NCBI RefSeq assembly: GCF_963666665.1 | Contig: NZ_OY762999.1 | Span: 357,501-421,500, forward strand | Direction: 5' to 3' | DNA from: Maridesulfovibrio sp. | GTDB taxonomy: Bacteria; Desulfobacterota; Desulfovibrionia; Desulfovibrionales; Desulfovibrionaceae | DNA length: 64,000 nt | Shown: positions 23,841 to 33,470 of the stretch, piece by piece | Position numbering within the stretch: position 1 is the stretch's first letter | Layout: the number at the start of each line of letters is the position of its first letter | Translations under genes and position numbers: made by a program | Notes under the pieces: model-generated | What the model was told of the DNA's origin: nothing | The model's database searches: none | Seen by the model: the letters and a program-made list of their open reading frames with translations, nothing else

Positions 23841-25520
23841 TCTGGTAAGTTTTCTGTATTTAATGCGGTGAGGCTGGTCTGCATCTTTGCCCAGTCTTTT
23901 TTTGCGGTCTTCCTCATACTCAGAGTAGGAACCTTCGTAATAGTATACAGAAGAGTCGCCTTCAAAGGCGAGAATGTGGGTCGCTATACGGTCAAGGAAC
24001 CAGCGGTCGTGAGAAATAACCAGTACGCATCCGCCGAAGTTGTTCAAGCCTTCTTCGAGTGCGCGCATGGTGTTTACGTCAAGGTCGTTGGTCGGTTCGT
24101 CAAGCAGGAGTACGTTTCCGCCTTCCTGAAGCATGAGCGCGAGGTGGACGCGGTTACGTTCCCCACCTGAAAGGACTTTGCATTTTTTCTGCTGTTCTGA
24201 CCCGGTAAGGTTGAACTTGCCGACATAGGCACGGGCGTTGATTTCCCTGTCACCCAGCTTAACGAATTCGTTGCCGCCGGAAATTACTTCGTAGACTGAT
24301 TTTTCAGGATCAAGGGCATCGCGGTGCTGGTCAACGTGGGTAACCTGTACGGTTTCCCCTATGATTATTTCACCCTGATCCGGCTGCTCCTGTCCGCTGA
24401 TCATTTTGAACATGGTGGTTTTACCGGCACCGTTGGGTCCGATGATACCGACAATTGCACCTGCGGGGATCATGAAGCTGGTGTTTTCAAGAAGCAGCTT
24501 GTCTCCAGCCTGCTTGTGTACACCTTTAAGCTCGATAACCTGTTTACCGAGGCGCGGTCCCGGCGGGATGTAGAGTTCCAGGTCACGTGAATATTCATCG
24601 CTCTGCTGGTTGGCAAGGGATTCGTATGCGCTGATACGGGCCTTGCTCTTGGATCGTCTGCCTTTGGGAGACATGCGAATCCATTCCAGTTCGCGTGCAA
24701 GTGTCTTGCGGCGTTTTTCATCGGATTTGGCTTCGTTGGACAGACGTTTTTCTTTCTGTTCAAGCCAAGAGGAATAGTTGCCTTTCCAAGGAATACCACG
24801 GCCGCGGTCCAGTTCCAGAATCCATCCGGCGACATTGTCGAGGAAGTAACGGTCATGGGTTACGGCGATAATGGTTCCAGCGTAGTTCTGGAGGTGTCTT
24901 TCCAGCCATGCAACAGATTCAGCATCAAGGTGGTTGGTGGGTTCGTCAAGAAGCAGGATGTCCGGCTCCTGAAGCAGCAGGCGGCAAAGGGCCACGCGGC
25001 GTTTTTCTCCACCGGAGATTACGGAAACCGGAGTGTCTCCGGGAGGGCAGCGCAGGGCATCCATGGCCATCTCAAGCCGGGAGTCGAGGTCCCATGCCCC
25101 GCAATTGTCCATCTGTTCCTGAACCTTGGCCTGACGATCAAGCAGGGCGTCCATTTCTTCCGGTTCCATGGGCTCAGCAAACTGTGCGTTAATTTCATTG
25201 AATTCATTAACGAGCGCCACTACTTCTGCAGCGCCTTCTTCAACTACTTCACGAACAGTACGAGTTTCATCTACCAGCGGTTCCTGTTCGAGGTAACCGA
25301 TGGTGAAGCCGGGAGAAATATGTGTTTCTCCTTCAAAGCTGTCATCGACCCCGGCCAGAATTTTCAGGAGCGAACTTTTACCGGAACCGTTCAGGCCCAG
25401 TACACCGATTTTTGCTCCGTAAAAGTATGAAAGGGAGATATCTTTCAGGATGGGTTTCTTTTCGTAAAATTTACTTACCCGGACCATTGAATATATGATC
25501 TTATCAGGTTCGTTGCTCAT
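23838..25520 (-). CDS. ettA: Energy-dependent translational throttle protein EttA (ABC-F)
   Basis: A cytosolic ABC-F ATPase that binds the ribosomal E site and gates the first elongation steps according to ATP/ADP ratio. The 560 residues match EttA. Two ABC domains are complete: Walker A GLNGSGKSS and GPNGAGKTT, signatures SGGEKRR and SGGERNR, Walker B LLLDEPTNHLD and LLLDEPTNDLD. The arm region is at about 90-140 and the inter-domain linker at about 240-300 (KGRRSKSKARISAYE). There are no membrane segments. Confidence 0.95.
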   Translation of the reverse strand: MSNEPDKIIYSMVRVSKFYEKKPILKDISLSYFYGAKIGVLGLNGSGKSSLLKILAGVDDSFEGETHISPGFTIGYLEQEPLVDETRTVREVVEEGAAEVVALVNEFNEINAQFAEPMEPEEMDALLDRQAKVQEQMDNCGAWDLDSRLEMAMDALRCPPGDTPVSVISGGEKRRVALCRLLLQEPDILLLDEPTNHLDAESVAWLERHLQNYAGTIIAVTHDRYFLDNVAGWILELDRGRGIPWKGNYSSWLEQKEKRLSNEAKSDEKRRKTLARELEWIRMSPKGRRSKSKARISAYESLANQQSDEYSRDLELYIPPGPRLGKQVIELKGVHKQAGDKLLLENTSFMIPAGAIVGIIGPNGAGKTTMFKMISGQEQPDQGEIIIGETVQVTHVDQHRDALDPEKSVYEVISGGNEFVKLGDREINARAYVGKFNLTGSEQQKKCKVLSGGERNRVHLALMLQEGGNVLLLDEPTNDLDVNTMRALEEGLNNFGGCVLVISHDRWFLDRIATHILAFEGDSSVYYYEGSYSEYEEDRKKRLGKDADQPHRIKYRKLTR

Positions 25521-25760
25521 TTTTATTACCTCTTTGGTTGCTATTTGCTTTTGTGTTTTCCCCTTGTGGCAGAAAAAACGTTATCAGGCAATGGTGGAGT
25601 GGGTCTGTTAACTTTTCAGCAAAAGCGTCCGATACATTGGATGCATCAATTTTCTAATCGATTCATGATTGTTTAATTTGTTGCACTTGTGTTATATTTT
25701 TTTATAAATTTGTTGGAATAGGTGGTGGGTTTACTAACGATTAAAATGGGAAGACTGCGT

Positions 25761-28082
25761 ATGAAGGTTAAGAGTATTAATTCAGTTGTCGCTGTCATTG
25801 TATTTGTCCTTATAGCCTTAACTATTTCCATCGGGGTCTGGTGGGTTGCGGACAGTACTTATCAAGCTGTTTTTAAAGAACAGAAAAATGCCATGCAAAG
25901 CATGGTTGACCAATCTGCAAAAGCCCTAGAACTTTATATGGGACAGACTTCTGATGTTGTCAGGATCATGGCTAAAGGTGAACCAGCAAAAGAAGCGCTC
26001 GAGTCGGGCAATACCGGTCCCATCGACGGACTCCTGAAATCGTTGATTGATTCTTCCAGTGATTATTGGGCAGCCTTCTTATTTGATAAAAACGGTAAAG
26101 TTGTCGCTGGATATAATGCAAAAGGCAGTAGTATGGCCGGGGCAGACCGTTCCTCTCGCGGATATGTTAAGAAGGTTCTTTCCGGTACAGAGTTTTATAT
26201 TCAGAATGAAATTCTCATCTCTAAAAGTGGTGGCGGAATATTAATTTTTGCTATCGCTCATGCTGTACGTGATTCATCTGGTAAAGTTGTCGGCGGAATA
26301 GGCGTTTTCCCCAAGTGGGAACGGTATACCAAAAGTTTTATCGATCCGTTCAGAGTGGGCAAAGACGGCTATAGTTTTATGCTGGATAGTACAGGCCGCG
26401 TTATTGCTCATGCGATAAATAAAAAGTTGTATCTTGAGGACATTTCTAAATACGATTTTACCCAGACTGTTCTTTCCAAGAAGGAAGGAGGCATTGCCTA
26501 TGAATGGGAAGGCCGTCAAAAATTTATGGTTTTCAAAACTATGCCCGTCACAGGGTGGGCCATTGTGGTCAGTGCCTATGAGGACGACCTGACAGCTGCA
26601 GCAACTCATCAGCGCAATGTCCTGCTTGAAGGCGGTTTTGTTGTAATTATACTGCTTAGCGGAATAATGGTCTTTATTCTTAAAAAGTTGGTGCTCAGGC
26701 CTGTTGACAATATTCTTGAGTTTTCAACTGAAATTGCAGAAGGCAACCTTAGAGCTGAGTTGAAGGGAACCTATCGGTATGAATTTGAAATTCTTGCAGG
26801 CAAGATTAGTACCATGGTTGAAGAGCTTAAAAATAAACTCGGTTTTTCAGATGGTGTGCTTAACGGTTTGACCGCTCCGTGTGCTATTGTGGATCCTAAT
26901 GGTGATATCCTTTGGGCCAACAAGCTTATTTGTGATTTTATTGCAATTGGCAAGCAACCGGACCAGGTGAAAGGGATTCCCGCCGGGGATTTCTTTTATG
27001 GGGATCCTTCCAGAAAAACAATGGCTCAAGATGCCATGAAAACTGGAACCATGATTGAAAAGGAAATAGAGTATACCACCCATAAGGGTGATCTGAAATA
27101 TGTTCTTATTTCGACCACTCCTTTTCATGATATGGATGGCCGGATGCTTGGTTCTGTAACCATGTGGATCGATATGACTGAAATCAGGCAGCAGGCCCTT
27201 GCAATCGAGAAACAGAACGAGCGCATAACCATTGCTGCCGCTGATGCGGAGCAGATTTCGCAATCCCTTTCCAGTGCAGCAGAAGAGCTTTCCGCCCAGA
27301 TTGAGCAGTCCAACCGTGGCGCTCAGGAGCAGCGAGACCGTGTGGCTGAGACTTCAACCGCCATGGAAGAAATGAATGCCACCGTGCTTGAGGTTGCTCA
27401 GAATGCAGGTCTTGCAGCGGAAGATGCAGATGCTGCCCGTGACAAGGCTCAGAATGGTTCGAAGTTGGTGCAGCAGATGATTGAGTCTGCTGACGGCGTG
27501 CGCAAACAGGCTGATGAATTGAAAGATTCCATGGAGCAGCTTGGTGTTGAAGCTAAGGAAATTGGTAACGTGCTGAGTGTTATCAATGATATCGCGGACC
27601 AGACCAACCTCTTGGCTCTGAATGCTGCTATTGAGGCTGCCCGTGCAGGGGAGGCAGGTCGCGGATTTGCTGTCGTAGCCGATGAAGTACGCAAGTTGGC
27701 AGAAAATACCATGTCTGCCACCGGAGAAGTCGGTAATGCCATATCCAAGATCCAGAACATGACCAGGCAGAATATCTCTGCGACTGAGGATGCCGCTGAT
27801 TCTGCGCAGCGCAGCAGCGAACTGGCCAATGAATCTGGTCAAACCTTGGCTGAAATCGTTAAACTGGTTGTAAATGCTTCTGATCAGGTTCGGGCCATCG
27901 CCACAGCTGCTGAAGAACAGTCTGCAACCAGTGAAGAAATCAACCGGGCCACTGAGGATATCAGCAGGATCTCCCTTGAAACTTCACAGGTAATGAGTGA
28001 ATCAGCCAAAGCTGTTCAGGATGTTGCCGGAATGGCTTCAGAGCTGAATAGAGTTATCGAGGACATCCAGCCTGACAAATAA
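25761..28082 (+). CDS. Methyl-accepting chemotaxis protein with Cache, HAMP and PAS domains
   Basis: A 773-residue receptor. TM1 VVAVIVFVLIALTISIGVWWV, a periplasmic dCache-like domain (SSRGYVKKVLSGTEFYIQNE, GYSFMLDSTGRVIAH), TM2 near residue 300 (GFVVIILLSGIMVFIL), HAMP, then a cytoplasmic PAS domain (APCAIVDPNGDILWANKLI) and the methyl-accepting domain with tip ALNAAIEAARAGEAGRGFAV. The PAS domain suggests a second, internal signal such as redox state, which is inference. The ATG at 25761 follows GGGAAG; earlier in-frame starts at 25722 or 25746 have no binding site. Confidence 0.92.
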   Translation: MKVKSINSVVAVIVFVLIALTISIGVWWVADSTYQAVFKEQKNAMQSMVDQSAKALELYMGQTSDVVRIMAKGEPAKEALESGNTGPIDGLLKSLIDSSSDYWAAFLFDKNGKVVAGYNAKGSSMAGADRSSRGYVKKVLSGTEFYIQNEILISKSGGGILIFAIAHAVRDSSGKVVGGIGVFPKWERYTKSFIDPFRVGKDGYSFMLDSTGRVIAHAINKKLYLEDISKYDFTQTVLSKKEGGIAYEWEGRQKFMVFKTMPVTGWAIVVSAYEDDLTAAATHQRNVLLEGGFVVIILLSGIMVFILKKLVLRPVDNILEFSTEIAEGNLRAELKGTYRYEFEILAGKISTMVEELKNKLGFSDGVLNGLTAPCAIVDPNGDILWANKLICDFIAIGKQPDQVKGIPAGDFFYGDPSRKTMAQDAMKTGTMIEKEIEYTTHKGDLKYVLISTTPFHDMDGRMLGSVTMWIDMTEIRQQALAIEKQNERITIAAADAEQISQSLSSAAEELSAQIEQSNRGAQEQRDRVAETSTAMEEMNATVLEVAQNAGLAAEDADAARDKAQNGSKLVQQMIESADGVRKQADELKDSMEQLGVEAKEIGNVLSVINDIADQTNLLALNAAIEAARAGEAGRGFAVVADEVRKLAENTMSATGEVGNAISKIQNMTRQNISATEDAADSAQRSSELANESGQTLAEIVKLVVNASDQVRAIATAAEEQSATSEEINRATEDISRISLETSQVMSESAKAVQDVAGMASELNRVIEDIQPDK

Positions 28083-28100
28083 ACAAGTAGCAATAAAATC

Positions 28101-28136
28101 AAAAAGCCCCCTCTGCAGCTGCAGAGGGGGCTTTTT
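28101..28136 (+). terminator. Perfect 36-bp palindromic terminator
   Basis: AAAAAGCCCCCTCTGCAG is followed directly by its exact complement, ending in five T. It works in either direction and separates the receptor gene from the DksA-like gene. Confidence 0.9.
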
Positions 28137-28206
28137 GATTTTTGACCGATTCATCTTGCAAGCAGAACTTGGCGAGGGTAGGATTGGACTCTTAATGGAG
28201 ATTCGT

Positions 28207-28554
28207 ATGAATGATAAACAAAAAGAAGAACTTAGAAATAAAATTAAAACTGAAATTAAGAGCCTGATCAAACAGGTAAAAGAGTTGGAAGAAACAGTGG
28301 AACCGGTCAAACCAGACGCGGCTATAGGCAGGCTTTCCCGCCTTGATACCATGCTCAATCAAGGTATCAACAAGTCGTCGATTGCCCAGTCCCGGCAGCG
28401 CATTTTAAATCTTGAGGATGCGCTGAATCGTTTGGAAAAAGATTCATTCTTTGGTGAGTGTGAAGAGTGCGGCGAGGATATTCCCCTTGCCCGGTTACTG
28501 ACTCTTCCGGAAAGCAGGTATTGCGTATACTGCGCAGAACATCTTGAGGAGTAG
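28207..28554 (+). CDS. DksA/TraR-type zinc-finger protein
   Basis: 115 residues: an N-terminal coiled coil (about 1-75, KEELRNKIKTEIKSLIKQ) and a C-terminal four-cysteine zinc finger (CEECGEDIPLARLL...CVYC). This is the DksA architecture, which enters the RNA polymerase secondary channel and works with ppGpp. The coiled-coil tip does not show the usual DxxDxA motif clearly, so activity may differ. The start at 28207 is preferred (GGAG six bases upstream). It ends two bases before the antiporter gene, so the two are co-transcribed. Confidence 0.85.
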   Translation: MNDKQKEELRNKIKTEIKSLIKQVKELEETVEPVKPDAAIGRLSRLDTMLNQGINKSSIAQSRQRILNLEDALNRLEKDSFFGECEECGEDIPLARLLTLPESRYCVYCAEHLEE

Positions 28555-28556
28555 CT

Positions 28557-30542
28557 GTGGGAATCGCTTCTGATCTGGTTATTCTTATTGTTGCGGGTAT
28601 GCTGGGCGGATTTGTTGCCCGCATGCTGCGTCAGCCCCTTTTGCTGGGCTATATTGTTGCCGGGGTTCTGGTTGGTCCTCATACTGGGGGGATTACTGTT
28701 TCCGGCGTGCATGAAATTGAATTGTTGGCTGAAATCGGGGTTGCCCTGCTTTTGTTCACTTTGGGTATCGAATTTTCCATCAAGGAACTCAAACCGGTAC
28801 GTCATGTGGCATTAATCGGGACTCCCCTGCAGATAATTCTGACTATGGCTTTCGGATGGGGAACCGGGCAACTTATGGGCTGGGACTCGCATTTATCAAT
28901 GTGGTTCGGGGCATTTATTGCCCTTTCCAGTACTATGGTTGTGCTCAAAACCCTTGAAAGCAAAGGACTGGTAGGCACTCTCTCCAGCAGGGTAATGCTC
29001 GGCATGCTGGTGGTGCAGGATATAGCCATTGTTCCCATGCTGATTATCATGCCCCAGCTTGGCTCAGACTCATTCGGGTTGCAGGCTTTGGGGCTGGCCG
29101 GAATCAAGACCGTGCTATTCCTTGTGTCCATGTTCATGCTCGGTTCGCGGGTTATTCCGGGATTTATGCGCATCGTGGCCAGTTGGAATTCACGGGAAAT
29201 GTTCATGCTTTCCTGTAGTGCTATCGGCCTTGGAATTGGCTATGCCACCCATATGCTTGGTCTGTCGTTTGCCTTCGGGGCATTTGTGGCCGGGATGGTA
29301 CTTAGTGAATCGCGCTATGCCTATCAGGCTTTAAGCGACATATTGCCTCTGCGTGATATTTTCAGTCTTATCTTTTTCGCTTCAGTGGGTATGTTAATTG
29401 ATCCATTTTATGTGTGGGAAAATATCGGAACCATCCTGATTCTGGCCGTCGCCATACTTGCGGGTAAAGGCTTGATCTTCGGATCCGTGGCTCGTCTTTT
29501 CAACTATCGAAACGTTATTCCATTGGCCTTGGGCTTAGGCATGTTTCAAGTTGGTGAGCTTTCTTTTCTGCTTTTGCAGCAGGGAGCTGAGTCCGGATCT
29601 TTCCCCAAGGAGTATTTTCCGCTCTTCATGGGTGTGGGGATCGTAACCATGTTGCTGACTCCGATTATGGCCTCTTGCACCGGGCCGCTTTATTCAATGC
29701 TCCAGAGCCGTCGCAAAAGCGATCCTTTGCAGACCATCAACCTTCCGGAAAGTGAACTGGACGGGCATGTTGTTATTCTCGGATATGGTCGTTTCGGATC
29801 ATATGTTGCGGATTCGCTGCGGGAGATTGATATTCCGCACGTGGTGGTGGAACTTAACGCCAATAAGGTTGAACTGGCAGCTGAAGACGGAAGGGCGGTT
29901 ATTTATGGTGACGCCGGACAGGAGATAGTGCTTGAGGCGGCCCGGGTTTCTCACGCACGGATGGTGCTTTTGACAATTCCTTCGGTGCGTGGGTCTTCTT
30001 CCGTGCTGCAGAAGGTGCATCATCTGGCCCCCCAATGCCCGATTGTGGCTCTGTCCCGCAACCCGGAACATCTTGAAGTTCTCAATGAACTTGGCGCACA
30101 TCATATCATTATGCCTGAATTTGAGACCGGATTGGAGATGGTCCGCCAGACCCTGTTTAATTTTTGTCTTCCTGCAGTTGAAATTCAAAATGTGATGGAT
30201 TCCATGCGCCGGGAGAGGTATACCACTGATGTAGAACGGAATTATCCCAAGTCCGCCCAGCTTTTCCGTTTGAGCAAGGCTGCTGAATCTCTCAATTTGA
30301 GCTGGGTTGAAGTGAGTGAACATGCCGAAATAATGGGAAGATCCCTTGCCGGCAGTAAAATCCGTACTGTAACCGGGGTTTCCGTGGCCGGGGTGCTGCG
30401 GGACGATCATTTTATCCAGAACCCGGACGGATCATTTCAGTTTGAGCAGGGGGATATTGTCGGCGTGCTTGGGGGACGTAAGAATATCGAGCGGTTCAGG
30501 AGTCTTGCTTCCGAACCGGGTGATTTAGAGAAAGAGGTTTAA
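28557..30542 (+). CDS. CPA2 cation:proton antiporter with RCK domains (KefB/KefC-like)
   Basis: 661 residues. The first 385 are about twelve membrane helices of the Na+/H+ exchanger fold (LLGYIVAGVLVGPHTGG, ALLLFTLGIEFSIKEL). A TrkA-N (RCK) domain follows (VVILGYGRFGSYVADSLREI) with a Rossmann NAD-binding loop, then a TrkA-C domain at the end. It likely exports K+ or Na+ in exchange for protons under nucleotide control. The start is GTG with GAGGAG five bases upstream, and the stop is followed directly by the lipoprotein gene start. Confidence 0.9.
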   Translation: MGIASDLVILIVAGMLGGFVARMLRQPLLLGYIVAGVLVGPHTGGITVSGVHEIELLAEIGVALLLFTLGIEFSIKELKPVRHVALIGTPLQIILTMAFGWGTGQLMGWDSHLSMWFGAFIALSSTMVVLKTLESKGLVGTLSSRVMLGMLVVQDIAIVPMLIIMPQLGSDSFGLQALGLAGIKTVLFLVSMFMLGSRVIPGFMRIVASWNSREMFMLSCSAIGLGIGYATHMLGLSFAFGAFVAGMVLSESRYAYQALSDILPLRDIFSLIFFASVGMLIDPFYVWENIGTILILAVAILAGKGLIFGSVARLFNYRNVIPLALGLGMFQVGELSFLLLQQGAESGSFPKEYFPLFMGVGIVTMLLTPIMASCTGPLYSMLQSRRKSDPLQTINLPESELDGHVVILGYGRFGSYVADSLREIDIPHVVVELNANKVELAAEDGRAVIYGDAGQEIVLEAARVSHARMVLLTIPSVRGSSSVLQKVHHLAPQCPIVALSRNPEHLEVLNELGAHHIIMPEFETGLEMVRQTLFNFCLPAVEIQNVMDSMRRERYTTDVERNYPKSAQLFRLSKAAESLNLSWVEVSEHAEIMGRSLAGSKIRTVTGVSVAGVLRDDHFIQNPDGSFQFEQGDIVGVLGGRKNIERFRSLASEPGDLEKEV

Positions 30543-31346
30543 ATGCTCTGTAGGAAAGTTTGTATATCGTTGCTTGTTTTGACTGTTTCGCTCATGGCGG
30601 GGTGTGTCAAAACAAGTATTCCCGATCCGCGTGGATTGGGATCTGCTCCTGTTAAATGTTCAAGTCCGGTGGGTATCCTTGGGTATTTTGAGGGTATTCC
30701 CTACCGTGGAGATGCCGCCATAAACCGTTTCGGCGACTTTACTTTTTTCGCAGAGCCGGGAGTTTACCTCAAGGAACCGGGGCTTAATTGCAGCGGATTT
30801 ACCGTTGCGGCTTCACGCTACTATTTTGCGCGTAATTTCAGCCTTGCTGATACCACCATTGACCGTCTTGCGGACAGCGGCCCGGATTCTCCTTTTGGTG
30901 AGGATTGGGACTTTGGTTACGACCTTGTCCTTAACTTGACTGAGGGGATGAATCGTAGAGCCGTACTTCCTTTCGGCCAGACTGCTGTAATTGAAGAGAA
31001 CAACGGCATGAGTCTGCGCGGTTTTGAACTTAGCGACCGTGCGGCATGGGCTGATGTCATAAAGCAGATGACACCCGGGCATGTTTATCTTTTCTCTATG
31101 AGCAAGGCTATAAAATTCAAGAATTATAAGATCCTGCATTATCATGTCGGACTTATTGTGCCTGACGACGAAGGGCACATTTGGCTTTGCCACGCAACAA
31201 GGAACAGCGGGGTGAACAAGGTGGATATTTCCAATCAGGATAACCTTGTCCCGATTATCAAGGCTAACCCGGATTCCCAACTGGGACCGCGTAAGATTTT
31301 GATAATTGAGGCCCCGTTAGTCTGTAGTTTTAATATGAAAAAGTAG
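30543..31346 (+). CDS. Lipoprotein with NlpC/P60-like cysteine-histidine pattern
   Basis: 267 residues. Lipobox LMAGC puts the lipid anchor at about C21. The mature part has LNCSGFTVAASRYYF and later YHVGLIVPDDEGHIWLCHAT, the order and context of the catalytic cysteine (before SGF) and histidine (before VGL) of NlpC/P60-type peptidases and amidases. This is a pattern-based suggestion; the third catalytic residue is not certain. The start directly follows the antiporter stop with GAGG upstream, and the ZIP gene begins nine bases after its end, so three envelope genes share a transcript. Confidence 0.7.
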   Translation: MLCRKVCISLLVLTVSLMAGCVKTSIPDPRGLGSAPVKCSSPVGILGYFEGIPYRGDAAINRFGDFTFFAEPGVYLKEPGLNCSGFTVAASRYYFARNFSLADTTIDRLADSGPDSPFGEDWDFGYDLVLNLTEGMNRRAVLPFGQTAVIEENNGMSLRGFELSDRAAWADVIKQMTPGHVYLFSMSKAIKFKNYKILHYHVGLIVPDDEGHIWLCHATRNSGVNKVDISNQDNLVPIIKANPDSQLGPRKILIIEAPLVCSFNMKK

Positions 31347-31355
31347 AGACAGGGT

Positions 31356-32192
31356 ATGTTTACAGAAAGTGTGTTATTTGCTTTTGGGCTGACTGCATTT
31401 GCCGGACTTTCCACAGGTATCGGTTCTGCATTGGCCTTTTTCGCCAAGCGTACCAATCCGCGCTTTCTTTCCCTGTCGCTAGGTTTCTCCGCCGGGGTGA
31501 TGATTTACGTTTCCTTTATGGAAATCATGGTTAAAGCCAAAGTAGCCTTGCAGGCCGATATGGGTATGGTCGCGGGAACATGGGCCGCAGTTATCGCTTT
31601 CTTCGGCGGTATCGCTCTAATTGCCCTGATCGATAAACTCGTGCCGTCCTACGAGAACCCGCACGAGATGCATCGCATTGAGGATATGACCCCGAATGGT
31701 CTCGAAAAGAGCGGGGGATTGGAGAGCGAACATGGTAAGCGGAAGCTGTTTCGTATGGGTACTATGGCTGCTCTTGCAATCGGCATCCATAACTTCCCCG
31801 AAGGACTTGCTACATTTACTGCAGCGCTCAGTGATCCCAGTCTGGGTATTGCTATTGCTGTAGCTATTGCTATCCATAACATTCCGGAAGGTATCGCGGT
31901 TTCAGTTCCAATCTATTACGCCACCGGGGATAAGAAGAAGGCTTTTATTTATTCATTCCTGTCCGGTCTGGCCGAGCCTATCGGTGCTTTGGTCGGCTAT
32001 ATGTTACTTATGCCGTTTATGTCCGAGACCGTATTCGGGATAATCTTTGCCGGAGTTGCCGGGATTATGGTGTTTATTTCCCTTGATGAATTATTGCCTG
32101 CTGCCGAGGAATACGGTGAGCACCATCTCTCAATTTACGGGCTGGTCAGCGGTATGGCGGTGATGGCTGTATCGTTGCTGCTGTTCTTGTAA
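31356..32192 (+). CDS. zupT: ZIP family metal transporter, ZupT-like
   Basis: 278 residues with eight predicted membrane helices. The metal path motifs are present: HNFPEGLATF in helix 4 and HNIPEGIAVSVPIYY in helix 5, plus LSLGFSAGVMIYVSFMEI in helix 2, the ZupT pattern. It imports Zn2+ and possibly Fe2+ or other divalent ions. The cytoplasmic loop after helix 3 (about 85-125) lacks the histidine cluster seen in many ZIPs. It lies downstream of the lipoprotein with a nine-base gap. Confidence 0.92.
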   Translation: MFTESVLFAFGLTAFAGLSTGIGSALAFFAKRTNPRFLSLSLGFSAGVMIYVSFMEIMVKAKVALQADMGMVAGTWAAVIAFFGGIALIALIDKLVPSYENPHEMHRIEDMTPNGLEKSGGLESEHGKRKLFRMGTMAALAIGIHNFPEGLATFTAALSDPSLGIAIAVAIAIHNIPEGIAVSVPIYYATGDKKKAFIYSFLSGLAEPIGALVGYMLLMPFMSETVFGIIFAGVAGIMVFISLDELLPAAEEYGEHHLSIYGLVSGMAVMAVSLLLFL

Positions 32193-32260
32193 TTTCCAGT
32201 GGCATTCAATGAATATTTATGGAATTGTTAGCTCTGCTGATTTTTTACATAGGAGTTTAA

Positions 32261-32821
32261 ATGGCTAAGAAAAATATAGGCGTTCAGGGGTTCACCCTGC
32301 CAATGCCACAGACAATTCTGGGTTCAAGGTATGAGGGGCGTAACAATTTCATGGCTCTGGCATGGGTGTCGCGCGTTAATTATAATCCGTCCCTGATGAT
32401 GATATCTGTGGGTAAACGGCATTTTTCAAATGCTGCGATCAAGGCCAGCGGTGAATTCAGCGTGAATATCCCTTCTGTGGATATGGTTGAAGTTACTGAC
32501 TTTGTTGGGCTGGTTTCCGGTTCAAAACTTGATAAGTCCGGCCTGTTTGAAGTTGAAACCGGTGTGCTGGAAAATGCTCCTGTGATCAGCAAATGCCCGG
32601 TAGCCATTGAGTGCAAGGTTTTTGATTCTATGGAATTGCCCAATGATACGCTTTTTGTCGGTGAAGTTGTCGCCACATGGTGCGATGAGGAAGTCCTTAC
32701 CGATGACGCACCGGATATCAAGAAGGTAAATCCGTTTACCCTGACCATGCCTGACAACCGCTACTGGAATGTCGGCGAGTGTGTCGGGCGCGCCTGGCAT
32801 GACGGCAAGAAATTAAAGTAG
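32261..32821 (+). CDS. Flavin reductase family protein (flavoredoxin-like)
   Basis: 186 residues of the FMN-binding split-barrel flavin reductase family: N-terminal MPQTILGSRYEGRNNFMALAWVSRVNYNPSLMMISV, then KASGEFSVNIPS and the ENAPVISKCPVAIECKV strand. Desulfovibrio flavoredoxins are of this type and take part in thiosulfate or sulfite electron transfer; the exact partner here is unknown. It has its own AGGAG site and ends in a strong terminator. Confidence 0.88.
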   Translation: MAKKNIGVQGFTLPMPQTILGSRYEGRNNFMALAWVSRVNYNPSLMMISVGKRHFSNAAIKASGEFSVNIPSVDMVEVTDFVGLVSGSKLDKSGLFEVETGVLENAPVISKCPVAIECKVFDSMELPNDTLFVGEVVATWCDEEVLTDDAPDIKKVNPFTLTMPDNRYWNVGECVGRAWHDGKKLK

Positions 32822-32845
32822 AAAGTAAAGCTGACTATATAATGC

Positions 32846-32886
32846 AAAATGAGCGGATCGGGATAACCCGGTCCGCTCATTTTTTA
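32846..32886. terminator. Bidirectional terminator after the flavin reductase gene
   Basis: AAAATGAGCGGA and TCCGCTCATTTT pair, with an inner GGG/CCC stem, followed by T on the plus strand and by T on the minus strand. It lies between convergent genes. Confidence 0.88.
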
Positions 32887-32901
32887 TAAGCATGAATAAT
32901 C

Positions 32902-33453
32902 CTATCTGGGCATTTCAGGATACATCTTTTTTATAATGGCTGATGCTTCCTGCGTGGCCATAATTGCTCCGAATTCACTGGTAAATGGTTTGAGATTGTC
33001 TATGAGCTGAGGGAGTTGTTCAAGGCATGCCAGAGCGGGGCTGAATGGCACAGGGGCAGGTTCTTGGGTGGCATTTACCGATTCTTGGTGTTGCTCTGTT
33101 TTTGCCGCCTGCTGCGGTTCAGGAGAAATTTGGTATATGTGGCAGGATAGCTTCCATGCCACCTGCAGGTCGCGGTAAGCATAGCGGTATTCTTTAAGTG
33201 ATGTATAAGCCTTGCCGCGAAGCATGAAGGCCTGTGCTTTTTCCTCTTCCGGGGCGTCGGAATCAATAAGGTAGCTCAGTTCATCAACTGCGGCATCATA
33301 TTGTTGATTCAGGGCATAGTACTGTGCCTGCTCTATGGGTTTGTAAAAAAAAGAGCAGCCTGTTGAGAGCAACAAGAGTATACAAGATAGTATAGTCGTC
33401 AGGATGCGAGATATCGGCACATAATGTTTGATCATGATGCAACAGTATTGCAT
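32902..33453 (-). CDS. TPR-like lipoprotein, unknown role
   Basis: 183 residues. A signal peptide with lipobox LLSTGC puts the lipid anchor at about C33. The mature part has one or two TPR-like helical pairs (EQAQYYALNQQYDAAVDELSYL, AFMLRGKAYTSLKEYRYAYRDLQVAWKL), then a glutamine/proline-rich linker and a helical tail. It begins 17 bases after the stop of the PilZ-like gene and probably shares its transcript. An alternative ATG six codons in is possible. Confidence 0.72.
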   Translation of the reverse strand: MQYCCIMIKHYVPISRILTTILSCILLLLSTGCSFFYKPIEQAQYYALNQQYDAAVDELSYLIDSDAPEEEKAQAFMLRGKAYTSLKEYRYAYRDLQVAWKLSCHIYQISPEPQQAAKTEQHQESVNATQEPAPVPFSPALACLEQLPQLIDNLKPFTSEFGAIMATQEASAIIKKMYPEMPR

Positions 33454-33470
33454 ACCCTGACACTGGGTGT

